A stretch of 64,000 nt of DNA from Fangia hongkongensis FSC776 = DSM 21703 (GTDB taxonomy: Bacteria > Pseudomonadota > Gammaproteobacteria > Francisellales > Francisellaceae), in contig NZ_KB902273.1 of the NCBI RefSeq assembly GCF_000379445.1, forward strand, positions 1-64,000, read 5' to 3'. A program made the position numbers and the translations under genes. Below, one piece after another: positions 53,809-62,519 of this stretch; position 1 is the first letter of the stretch; every line of letters begins with the position of its first letter. The notes below the pieces were generated by a model. The model searched no databases, was not told the origin of the DNA, and worked only from the letters and a program-made list of their open reading frames with translations.

Positions 53809-56370
53809 TTAAATAGCATCACTGTCTAGATCACGAACCGGTAGTGTAAAATAAAACTCAGCACCCTTATTTTCCGACCCTTTTGCCCACACTCTACCAC
53901 CATGTCTTGCAATGATTCTCTGTACATTTGCAAGTCCAATGCCAGTGCCTTCAAATTCATCAGCACCATGCAGTCTTTGAAAAACACCAAATATTTTATC
54001 AACATATTTTTGATCAAAGCCCACCCCATTATCCTTGATCATAAACTCATAAAAATTGCCCTTTTCTTGATAGCCTATCTGAATACAACTAATGCCATTT
54101 TTGCTACTGAATTTAAGTGCATTAGAGATAAGATTCTGCCAAACAAGATACATCATAGATCTATCACACTTGATAATTGGCAGATTAGCGATATCCCATA
54201 ACACTGTACTTTTATTCTTATTTGATGAAAGCTCATCTTTAAGCTCATTAACCATTTGATTCAAATCAACCTCTTCTTTTTCAAGTGCAAAACGCCCTGC
54301 ACGTGAAAAAGCCAAAAGCCCATCGATAAGATCCCCCATTTTCGTCGCCTCTAATTTGATAATATCCATGAACTTAAACACATCCCTTTCATCCAGATGA
54401 ATACGCTCTAATGTTGTATTGAGTAAATTAATATAACCAATAATATGGCGAAGTGGCGCACGCAAATCATGCGATACAGAATAACTGAAACTCTCAAGCT
54501 CTTTATTAGAAACCTCTAGCTCATTGCTTTGTGCTTGCAGCACCTCTTGAGAGCGTTTTCTTTCACTCACATCCTTGAAGGTTATTAGCACACCTTGCAC
54601 CTTAGATGTACCTTGCCAGATTGGACTAATCGTTACATCAGCAAAAAAGCTACTACCGTCTTTGCAAACAATCACCGTATCATCTTCACGTATTGTTTCC
54701 CCTTGATGCACCACACTTGCAATAAGCCTCTTTCTCTCCTCTTGCTGCTTTTGGCTGAGTGCAATCATTTCAATCAAATTTTGATTGATCATGCTTTTTT
54801 CTTTAATTTTTAATAACTCATGCGCTGCTTTATTAAAAAAGGTAAGCTTATGCTCTAGATCAATCGCACAAACGCCATCAGCAACCGCACTTAGAATTTC
54901 TTTTGCTGTTCGTTCATTTTGGAGCAATTTTTGCCATATATACATAAGAAGCGCAGCAAGAAAAGAGAGTAAAAATCCAGCAACCAAGGTAAAAACAGAT
55001 GTATAAGAGCTTTCTCGTTTGATGGTTTCAGCTGAAGGCCAAAGTGTAAAGCTTAAATCAGCCCCTAAAGTTTTTATCGTTTCTTGCGCATAAATATCAT
55101 CAAATTTCACACCATGATCGTATTTAAAACCTGATAATGCGCCTGAGAAGTTGTTATCATAATGTATTTGTATGTAATAATTATTTTTAATCAATGCTTG
55201 CACAAGTGGCGTAATATCCACAATAGCAATAAAAAAGCCATCGAATTTGCCATTAACATGTAAAGGAAGATAAATCGGCATATTCACAGTATTGGTATTA
55301 AGTGTTTCCCATTTGCCGAAAATAATTGACGCATTAGAGTCTAATGTATCTTTTGCCATGACAAAGGTTGTATACTTATCGATGCTCTTTGTTTGATTAT
55401 GCCCTTTTTTAACAAACCACTTTTTTTTATCATCTGGGCTTATCCAGATAAGTGCACTTAGACTTTTAAAATCCTCTACATAACTTCTAGCATCTTGATA
55501 CCAAAGTACCTTATCTGTCTTTGACTGCTGCCATCTTTGCTGCATACGAATAAGCGCCTGTTGCTGCAAGTCTAAATATTGCGTGATTTCCTCTCCAATA
55601 ACCTCGCCTGATTGTTTTATATCCCTTTGTAGTATTTCATACTCTTTATTGGACTCTATTTGCCAGATTAAGGTGAAAATTACCACACCAATAAAGAAAA
55701 TAATCAATGATTTTCTTGCACTTACTGCACTGATTTTTGCTTGTTGTTGTGCAGGGATTGAGCTTGCAATATAGGCTGCCAAACCAAAGATAATAAACCC
55801 CAAAGAGGTATGTACTGCCATCCTTGTCATTGCACCCCAACCATAAGCAAATGAAATGCCTATAAGATAACCAAAAAAAGCAATTGCCCCCAGCACGATA
55901 ACTAAAAGCGCTAACATTGCACTTAAAATGCTTTTTTCAGCTGTGTCTAAACGGAGCGTACTTGCCATAAGAAGAAACAAGCTAGATAAGGTAAAACAAA
56001 GCGCTGTATTAGGTGCCATTCTACCTGGGTGGGACGTCTGTACATCAATATAGTGTGTCATAAAAATCTGGTCAATACCTAAGTTCACCTGAGCGATATA
56101 TTCCACCAAAGTTAATAAGGCAATAATAAGTACAATGAGCGCAACAAGTGCTGAGATTCGCTCTCTGTGATATAACAAACACATCAAAGAGACCGCCAAC
56201 AATAAAAAACAAAGTGCTGTATTGTACTGCATAGGTACAAAAAAAGGCATCACTTGAATCAATGTGATTGAATGCGAATACCAGCCGATAATAACAAAAA
56301 TACCCAAAAGTAACACGATAAAAGAGAGCAAAAACACACTATAAAACTTTAATTTTACCCTTTTTTCCAT
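53809..56370 (-). CDS. Membrane histidine kinase with CHASE and PAS domains
   Basis: 853 residues. Residues 1-240 contain about seven membrane helices with the block PGRMAPNTALCFTLSSLFLL repeated in related form (VPMQYNTALCFLLLAVSLM). A CHASE-type extracytoplasmic sensor (about 245-455) and another helix follow. A PAS domain (about 485-600), HisKA (SYSVSHDLRAPLRHIIGYI, about 635) and HATPase (NALKFSSKNG, DNGVGFDQKY, GTGIGLANVQRI) complete it. It lies between two single-domain receivers, one co-transcribed and one divergent. The ligand is unknown. Confidence 0.9.
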   Translation of the reverse strand: MEKRVKLKFYSVFLLSFIVLLLGIFVIIGWYSHSITLIQVMPFFVPMQYNTALCFLLLAVSLMCLLYHRERISALVALIVLIIALLTLVEYIAQVNLGIDQIFMTHYIDVQTSHPGRMAPNTALCFTLSSLFLLMASTLRLDTAEKSILSAMLALLVIVLGAIAFFGYLIGISFAYGWGAMTRMAVHTSLGFIIFGLAAYIASSIPAQQQAKISAVSARKSLIIFFIGVVIFTLIWQIESNKEYEILQRDIKQSGEVIGEEITQYLDLQQQALIRMQQRWQQSKTDKVLWYQDARSYVEDFKSLSALIWISPDDKKKWFVKKGHNQTKSIDKYTTFVMAKDTLDSNASIIFGKWETLNTNTVNMPIYLPLHVNGKFDGFFIAIVDITPLVQALIKNNYYIQIHYDNNFSGALSGFKYDHGVKFDDIYAQETIKTLGADLSFTLWPSAETIKRESSYTSVFTLVAGFLLSFLAALLMYIWQKLLQNERTAKEILSAVADGVCAIDLEHKLTFFNKAAHELLKIKEKSMINQNLIEMIALSQKQQEERKRLIASVVHQGETIREDDTVIVCKDGSSFFADVTISPIWQGTSKVQGVLITFKDVSERKRSQEVLQAQSNELEVSNKELESFSYSVSHDLRAPLRHIIGYINLLNTTLERIHLDERDVFKFMDIIKLEATKMGDLIDGLLAFSRAGRFALEKEEVDLNQMVNELKDELSSNKNKSTVLWDIANLPIIKCDRSMMYLVWQNLISNALKFSSKNGISCIQIGYQEKGNFYEFMIKDNGVGFDQKYVDKIFGVFQRLHGADEFEGTGIGLANVQRIIARHGGRVWAKGSENKGAEFYFTLPVRDLDSDAI

Positions 56371-56389
56371 GAAATTTATTTCATTAATA

Positions 56390-56459
56390 CTTAATCAATG
56401 TATTAAGCATAGATAATTTTTATATTTTTTGATAAATCAATTTAAACTTCTATGCTTAA
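56390..56459. promoter_or_regulatory. Inverted repeats in the divergent kinase/receiver promoter
   Basis: TTAAGCATAG (56403-56412) and CTATGCTTAA (56450-56459) are perfect 10-bp inverted half-sites 37 bases apart. CTTAAT (56390-56395) and ATTAAG (56402-56407) overlap the first. The repeats lie between the start of the histidine kinase (minus) and the receiver gene (plus), a good position for one factor controlling both. Its identity is unknown. Confidence 0.4.
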
Positions 56460-56490
56460 AGAACAACAAATAAAGCATTAATCTTGAAAT

Positions 56491-56898
56491 ATGGATAAAC
56501 ACCCACACCCCATCCTTCTTATTGAAGATGATAAGCTTGATGCCGATTTAGTTAAACTCACACTCTTACAGGCAAATATAAATAACGAGCTTTTATGGAT
56601 AGATAAAGCACCCAAGGCACTTGAGTACCTTCAAGTCAGTGATAGCAATGCCCCTTGTCTTTTGATATTAGACAACAAAATGCCAAAAATGACCGGTATT
56701 GAGCTATTACAAACCATCAGAAAAGAAAATATTCATAATGAGCTGCCTATCATTATGCTGACTTCATTTAAAGAAGATGAGGCCATGTTTCAAGCTTATA
56801 ATTTGGGTATCAGTGCTTATATCAACAAACCATTTGCTCTGGCTGATTTTAATAATGCAATCAAGGAAATTCCAAGCTTAAATTTTTATTTATTGTAG
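56491..56898 (+). CDS. Single-domain response regulator (Rcp1-like), second copy
   Basis: 135 residues: EDD near the N-terminus, phospho-Asp in LLILDNKMPKMTGI, IIMLTSF and Lys in YINKPFA. It resembles the receiver at 53344-53790 throughout, so the two are probably duplicates flanking one kinase. It is transcribed away from the kinase and ends seven bases before the convergent GGDEF-EAL gene. Only a weak ribosome site is seen. Confidence 0.92.
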   Translation: MDKHPHPILLIEDDKLDADLVKLTLLQANINNELLWIDKAPKALEYLQVSDSNAPCLLILDNKMPKMTGIELLQTIRKENIHNELPIIMLTSFKEDEAMFQAYNLGISAYINKPFALADFNNAIKEIPSLNFYLL

Positions 56899-56904
56899 TT
56901 CACA

Positions 56905-59271
56905 TTAGTCTCGATATAACTGAAAACTAACAAGCTTTTCATTAAGTGTTTTTAAATTCATGAGCAAACTTAAAATACGCTGATATTTTCGTGCCACTAC
57001 CTCATCATGTTCTTTCATATTACCATTTTCAAACATCGGCTTGATTGAATACTCTATTTGTACAATCGATCGAAACATCTCACGCCCATGCTTTTTGGCA
57101 ATCTCTACAAGTTGAGTGATGTAGCTTTTATTGAGCATCTTTTTCTTTTTAACATAGCCTTGCACTTCTTGTACTTCAACAGATAAGCGATTCACAACAT
57201 CAATTGCACTTTCAATTGCTTTTTCAATTGCATTGATATGGTTGTCAATATTCTCGACATTTTTTAACTTAACCAACGTGATCTCAGAGTAACCCAACAA
57301 ACCTGCAAGCTGGTTATTAATATCATGACCAAGTTTGCGAATCTTATTGCCATTTTCCATAATTTTGCCAGCTAAGCCTTCAGTATCTTCTACTTCTAGG
57401 CCATTATATTGCTCAATCACCTCCATAATTGCATCTTGTTTGAGAGGCTTAGAAAAATAATATCCCTGAGCATAGGTACACTTCCACTCTTTGAGCAAAG
57501 CCACTTCTTCTTCTTTTTCAACGCCTTCAGCAATAGCAACAATCCCAAGCTGCTTGGTCAACTCCAAAACCGCATGAACAATTTGCATTGCATTAGAATC
57601 TTCGATCATATTGACAATAAAAGCTCGGTCAATTTTAACACTATCAAAGCTCATCTCTCTTAATCGCGCCAAAGAAGAATAGCCTGTACCAAAATCATCA
57701 ATAGAAATACCAAACCCAAGCGCTCTTAGCTTATCAATGGTTTTTTTAATTAATTGATGGTTTTCCATCGCTGTGGTTTCTGTTAGCTCAATGTGAATTT
57801 GAAATGCCTCTAGTTGATACTCATCAAGCGCTTTTTCCAACATATTAATAAATCCATCGTGCATTAAATCCAGCACTGAGAAATTAATAGCAACAGGCGG
57901 TGGCTTTTTATCATTATCAAGCCATAAGCGTATGGTTTGGCACACAAACTTCAATACCAGTTTACTAATTGATAGAATATGCCCTGAGTTCTCTGCAATC
58001 GAAATAAACTCATCCGGTGGGATATGTGCTTTTAGCATCGAGCTATCCCAACGAATAAGTGCTTCTAAATACGCTACTTCATGGGTATTTAAGTCAATAA
58101 TCGGCTGATAGACCATATAAAACTCTTCAGCCTTAATTGCTAAAGACAATGCTGCCTCAACATCATGGAAGCGCTTTTGTGCATCATCAATGTCTTTTGC
58201 ATAAAAATTAAACTGATTTTTGCCTCGCTCCTTGGCCTGATAAAGCGCAAGGTCCGCATGTTTCATAATCTCAGCAAATGACATCTCCATTCGATAGTCA
58301 TAGGCTGCTACCCCCATACTAACTGTAACATGAATCTGCTTCCCTGAGAGTAAATAATCATCCGAAAGTGTCTGAATAATTCTTCTTGCAACAGAAGCGG
58401 TTGCAGCAATAGAATCTGGGTCAGTTAACATGATTGCAAACTCATCCCCACCTAAGCGCGCATAAACATCCATGCCTCTCAAGGTTTTTTGCAACCGATT
58501 TGCAACCTCTTTTAATAATAAATCACCGACATCATGACCATAAGTATCATTAATGCGCTTAAAATCATCAATATCCAACAATCCAACGTGAAAGCTCTTT
58601 TTCAAGCGTTTTGCCCGTGAAATTTGCTTATGAAGTGCATCCTCAAAGTACATCCTATTTGGAATTTGTGTTAAAAAATCATAGTATGATGCCTTTTTCA
58701 AAGCTTCAATCGCACGCTCACTTGTCTGAATAGCTGCTGTTTCAGAAATTTCTAAAAAGCCTCCTTCTGTTTCAGGCGCATAAACTGCTTCAATATTTTT
58801 TGTTTGCAAATTTTTAAAAAACTGGCGATATTTACGCTCCGAAGTTAACAGTTTAACAAAGGCATCGTGGCGTTTAATCACTTGAAATAGAATAAATTTT
58901 AGAATCTCTTTATTTAAATATTTATCATCCAAATAAAGTGATAGCCCTGCATTATAAAGTGCTTGCACCTCATCTTTCGAGATACACTCTTTCACAACTA
59001 ATAATAAAACGGGAACATGTACCGTGTTTTCAATGTATGATTGTAATGTTCCAAGTGAAAAAGCTGACAGCTCATCAAAACAAAATAAAACGGCACTTGT
59101 GCTATTAGCAATCAAATGTCCCATTTCATCAAATGTCTCTGCAAAGTAGCTTTCAAATTGATAAGTGTCTGTTCGAGCTAAGGCTTGCTGCAACTTTTTA
59201 CGGCAATTTGCCTGATCATAGATCAAAATTTCAAAGGTTTCACTTTCTTTAATCTTTTTCTTATTCGCCAT
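56905..59271 (-). CDS. Dual GGDEF-EAL c-di-GMP protein with receiver-like and H-box-like ends
   Basis: 788 residues. Residues 13-140 look like a degenerate receiver. The GGDEF domain (195-360) has an intact RLGGDEF (272-278) and an inhibitory I-site RGMD (265-268). The EAL domain (375-630) has EALIRW (403-408), NFSVLDL, ELTET, DDFGTGYSSL (525-534) and QGYYFSKPL, so the phosphodiesterase should be active too. Residues 640-700 read KLGHDINNQLAGLLGYSEI, an H-box-like motif (His649) as in histidine kinases, but no ATPase domain follows. It overlaps the CheC-like gene by 11 bases and is last in the cheA operon. Confidence 0.92.
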   Translation of the reverse strand: MANKKKIKESETFEILIYDQANCRKKLQQALARTDTYQFESYFAETFDEMGHLIANSTSAVLFCFDELSAFSLGTLQSYIENTVHVPVLLLVVKECISKDEVQALYNAGLSLYLDDKYLNKEILKFILFQVIKRHDAFVKLLTSERKYRQFFKNLQTKNIEAVYAPETEGGFLEISETAAIQTSERAIEALKKASYYDFLTQIPNRMYFEDALHKQISRAKRLKKSFHVGLLDIDDFKRINDTYGHDVGDLLLKEVANRLQKTLRGMDVYARLGGDEFAIMLTDPDSIAATASVARRIIQTLSDDYLLSGKQIHVTVSMGVAAYDYRMEMSFAEIMKHADLALYQAKERGKNQFNFYAKDIDDAQKRFHDVEAALSLAIKAEEFYMVYQPIIDLNTHEVAYLEALIRWDSSMLKAHIPPDEFISIAENSGHILSISKLVLKFVCQTIRLWLDNDKKPPPVAINFSVLDLMHDGFINMLEKALDEYQLEAFQIHIELTETTAMENHQLIKKTIDKLRALGFGISIDDFGTGYSSLARLREMSFDSVKIDRAFIVNMIEDSNAMQIVHAVLELTKQLGIVAIAEGVEKEEEVALLKEWKCTYAQGYYFSKPLKQDAIMEVIEQYNGLEVEDTEGLAGKIMENGNKIRKLGHDINNQLAGLLGYSEITLVKLKNVENIDNHINAIEKAIESAIDVVNRLSVEVQEVQGYVKKKKMLNKSYITQLVEIAKKHGREMFRSIVQIEYSIKPMFENGNMKEHDEVVARKYQRILSLLMNLKTLNEKLVSFQLYRD

Positions 59272-59860
59272 AATGTGTATCCAGTCTTGTCATTAGCACA
59301 TCGCTACACACAAATTCAAATACCAACATAAAATCTCCATGTAGATTATCAGAGATAACTCTATAAGTTAAAAACACCTCCCAAACCTCCGCCTTTCTTT
59401 CACCTTTAGCATATTTTTTAACGTCTTTTTGCAGTTTATGATGGTTAAATGCTTGATTTTCAAGCTTGCTCAATACAGGTGTTTCCGCCAACGAGGAAAG
59501 CTTTAGTCTCTTTGTAAGCGCAAAAAGAAAATTGCCAATAAAAATGCTTGCTACCTCCTCAAGGGAAGATTTTGCCAGTGGAGAGAGGGGAGCTTTTAAC
59601 TCTGGTTTATGAAGCAACTTAGCTGCAAGATTACAAGCTAATGCTTCATCTAACATAAAAAAAGCCTGCCCTTTAAGCTCACCTGTTATTTTCGATTGCA
59701 TTAAATATAATAAACTAGATGACATATCACGCTCAACTTTCTGCACAGAACTTACATCCAAGGTAACAAGTTGGCCAATAAGACAAGAAAGCTCCTGTGC
59801 TACATGATAAGATGCATCACGCACCATCACCATCAAATAACTATGGTCTATTTCATGCAT
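59261..59860 (-). CDS. CheC-like phosphatase family protein, active site altered
   Basis: 199 residues. Residues 97-116 (AKSSLEEVASIFIGNFLFAL) follow the CheC helix pattern in which E-x-x-N removes phosphate from CheY. Here the Asn position is Ser105, and the second repeat is not evident, so phosphatase activity is doubtful. The order cheA, hybrid kinase, this gene, GGDEF-EAL with overlaps of 8 and 11 bases suggests it tunes a receiver in the same pathway. GGAGGGGGA precedes ATG 59860. Confidence 0.7.
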   Translation of the reverse strand: MHEIDHSYLMVMVRDASYHVAQELSCLIGQLVTLDVSSVQKVERDMSSSLLYLMQSKITGELKGQAFFMLDEALACNLAAKLLHKPELKAPLSPLAKSSLEEVASIFIGNFLFALTKRLKLSSLAETPVLSKLENQAFNHHKLQKDVKKYAKGERKAEVWEVFLTYRVISDNLHGDFMLVFEFVCSDVLMTRLDTHYGE

Positions 59861-62519
59861 TTCCCCCTCCTTTTCCTACTTCAAGCAGATGACAAATTAC
59901 TTGTAAAAATGCCTTTTTTTGGTAGGGTTTTTGCAAAAATGCAATCTGTCTATCTTTTAAAAGTGTCTCCATTTCATCAGTTTTGTCATAACCACTTAAC
60001 AGTAAAATAGGTAGATTTTTTTTAGATTGATGTATTTTTTCTATCACTTCAAGACCTGATAGCTCTGGCATCATAAAATCCGTAATCACAAGATCAATGC
60101 TGTTTTTATTAAGTTCAAACGCCTCCATCAGCGCTTTGCCCGTTTTAGCATGTAATATGTTAACCTCAGGCACAGCTTTATTTAGGATATCTGTTGACAA
60201 ATCTAGTAGTAATTTTTCATCATCAGCAATCAGCACAGTTTTAAGTTTAGCAAGGGGAGTCAAATCTACTTTATCACTTATACTCTCATCTGCTATCTCT
60301 ACTTTAGCAGGAAGGTAAATATGAAATAAAGTTCCCACACCTGGCTCAGAATAAACACGAATTTCTCCTTGATGGTTTTTAATGATTCCATACACCATGG
60401 ATAACCCAAGACCTGTACCTTTTCCTACTTCTTTTGTTGTATAAAAAGGCTCAAACATTTTTTGGATCACCTCTTTAGACATCCCAATACCGCTATCGCT
60501 AATGCTAATATCAATATAAGCGCCAATAGACAACATCGTATTTACCTGACAAAAGCTCTCATCAGCATAGATATTGCTTGTAGTAAATTGCAGATGTCCA
60601 CCCTCTGGCATCGCATCTTTCGCATTTACCGCAATATTCATCAACACTTGTGAAATTTGCCCGCTATCTCCTTCAATTGGCCATAAGTCCTCTTGTAGTT
60701 TGCAATCAATCTTAATATTTTTATTCAGCACACTTTTTAGAATTAACAAGGTCTCCTCAATCATCGTATTGGCATTTAATACACTGCGTTCATACTGGCC
60801 TTTTCGCGCAAAACCAAGAAGCTGTTTTGTTAAACCTGAAGCTTTTTGTGATGAAGATGAAATCGCTTGAACATGTTTTAAAAGCTTTTCATCTTTGAGC
60901 TTTAACAACAAAAGATCCGCATGTCCCATAATACCCATAAGAAGATTATTAAAATCATGTGCAACCCCACCTGCAAGCTTACCAATGGACTCTAGCTTTT
61001 GTGCCTGCATCAGCTGCTCTTTGGTTTCTTTAAGCTCACTGATATCCTGCGCAGCGCAAATAATAGCAGGGCTAAGGGTGCTTTTGTTTATGGTTGTGCA
61101 AGTGAAAAGAACTGAAATATGCTTTTTATCTTTGCTGATAAGCTCAGTTTCAATTGTATGATCTTCAGTACTTAACAGCACTTCTTGTATCTTATCTTTT
61201 TGTGTGCCCGCATCTAGTAAACTAAAGATATTTTCACCCACAAGCTCCGTTTCAGAAAAGTTAAGTTTATTGAGCGCCGTTTGATTAATCATCGTCATAT
61301 TGAGCTCTTTATCAAGCACAAATAAAAAGCTATTCACACTAGAGAAAATGGCTTCCAAAAACTGCTGAGAGCTTAATAATTTCTCTTGTGCTTTCTCAAG
61401 TTCAGCGGTCCTTGCTTTAACACGCATATCAAGTGTTTCATTGAGCTTTCTAAGCTCATTTTGTGTATGTTTTTCTGATTTAGCATATCTCTGTAACACC
61501 CAAAAAATCACAAACCAAATAAGGATCAGTACAATAAGTCCAATTATCATAATGCTAAGCATCAAATGAAACTGCGACTCTATCTTATCTTGTTTATCCT
61601 TTGCTATTGATTGAATTTGGTTTAAAAGCTCCTCCATTCCATCAGCATAAATACGCTTTTGTTTTTGATATTCAGTGCTAAATAAGATTGCTTTGGCTTC
61701 ATTTAAATTATTATTTTTAACCAATGAAAATGCTTCATTTTCCATTGAAATAAGTGCTTGGTTGGCCTTATCTGTTTCTGAAATAGACTCTTTATCTTTA
61801 TCTTTATCTTTATCTTTATCTTTATCTTTATCTTTATAAGCTTGCTCTAGCACATAAGATGCCTTTGAAAGCGCACTATCTAACTTTGTTTCATATTCCC
61901 TATAACGAGCTTCCCAACTTAAATCTCCAGTAAATGCAGCCATTCTTGCTGAATTGGTCAACACCTCATCATAGGCTAAAATTTCACCTCTTAAGGCAAT
62001 CAAATCCAAACCTTCTGACTTTCGCTCATTAATACTCTGAATCCATGATAAATAACTATTCATTGATTGGGAATATTCTGCTGAGTGTAAAAGATTAAAG
62101 GCCTTAGTTTTATCTCCCTTTTGGGCTAAGTTAATAATTTCATCATACTGCATTAAAGCATGCTTCAGTGCGACTAAAGCCCCTTTTCCTTGTACATATA
62201 AATAACGCTCTTTGTTAAATTCTCTTAATAATGCTTCATTCTCTTGAATGAGTTTATTTTTGTATTTTTCAAAACGTAGCTTCCACTTCTCCTCTCCACT
62301 TGCTACATAAAGCAAACTAGAGAGATAAACCACTTCATTAAAGTGCTCACTTGCAGAGAGCTTATTTTCAATAGCAGTTTGCTTAGATAAATCCTCTAAA
62401 TGGTGGCCTTGTTCATCATAGAAATATAATATAAAGCCTAAAAAAGCAATGATCGTTAATAGCACACCAAATAGCAAGCTTCCATAAGATAGCGGCTTTA
62501 AACGCCGATTGTAGTTCAT
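59853..62519 (-). CDS. Hybrid histidine kinase with (Lys-Asp)7 linker
   Basis: 888 residues. Helix at 14-34, a long helical periplasmic sensor (about 35-325; two similar halves containing EEKWKLRFEKYKNKL and DLSWEARYREYETKL), helix about 328-348, coiled coil, PAS (about 390-500), HisKA with LAGGVAHDFNNLLMGIMGHA, HATPase (NIAVNAKDAMPEGG, DSGIGM, GTGLGLSMVYGI) and a C-terminal receiver (phospho-Asp in LVITDFMMPELSG, Lys in LQKPY). A Lys-Asp repeat of seven units lies in the sensor between the two halves, encoded by a hexanucleotide repeat. It overlaps cheA by four bases. Confidence 0.92.
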   Translation of the reverse strand: MNYNRRLKPLSYGSLLFGVLLTIIAFLGFILYFYDEQGHHLEDLSKQTAIENKLSASEHFNEVVYLSSLLYVASGEEKWKLRFEKYKNKLIQENEALLREFNKERYLYVQGKGALVALKHALMQYDEIINLAQKGDKTKAFNLLHSAEYSQSMNSYLSWIQSINERKSEGLDLIALRGEILAYDEVLTNSARMAAFTGDLSWEARYREYETKLDSALSKASYVLEQAYKDKDKDKDKDKDKDKESISETDKANQALISMENEAFSLVKNNNLNEAKAILFSTEYQKQKRIYADGMEELLNQIQSIAKDKQDKIESQFHLMLSIMIIGLIVLILIWFVIFWVLQRYAKSEKHTQNELRKLNETLDMRVKARTAELEKAQEKLLSSQQFLEAIFSSVNSFLFVLDKELNMTMINQTALNKLNFSETELVGENIFSLLDAGTQKDKIQEVLLSTEDHTIETELISKDKKHISVLFTCTTINKSTLSPAIICAAQDISELKETKEQLMQAQKLESIGKLAGGVAHDFNNLLMGIMGHADLLLLKLKDEKLLKHVQAISSSSQKASGLTKQLLGFARKGQYERSVLNANTMIEETLLILKSVLNKNIKIDCKLQEDLWPIEGDSGQISQVLMNIAVNAKDAMPEGGHLQFTTSNIYADESFCQVNTMLSIGAYIDISISDSGIGMSKEVIQKMFEPFYTTKEVGKGTGLGLSMVYGIIKNHQGEIRVYSEPGVGTLFHIYLPAKVEIADESISDKVDLTPLAKLKTVLIADDEKLLLDLSTDILNKAVPEVNILHAKTGKALMEAFELNKNSIDLVITDFMMPELSGLEVIEKIHQSKKNLPILLLSGYDKTDEMETLLKDRQIAFLQKPYQKKAFLQVICHLLEVGKGGGNA
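61791..61838 (-). repeat. Hexanucleotide tandem repeat in the hybrid kinase gene
   Basis: Seven perfect copies of TTTATC (61791-61832) plus a near-copy TTTATA (61833-61838). On the coding strand each copy is GATAAA read as Asp-Lys, giving (Lys-Asp)7. As six is a multiple of three, copy changes alter linker length without breaking the frame. Runs like this are prone to slipped-strand mutation. Confidence 0.95.
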
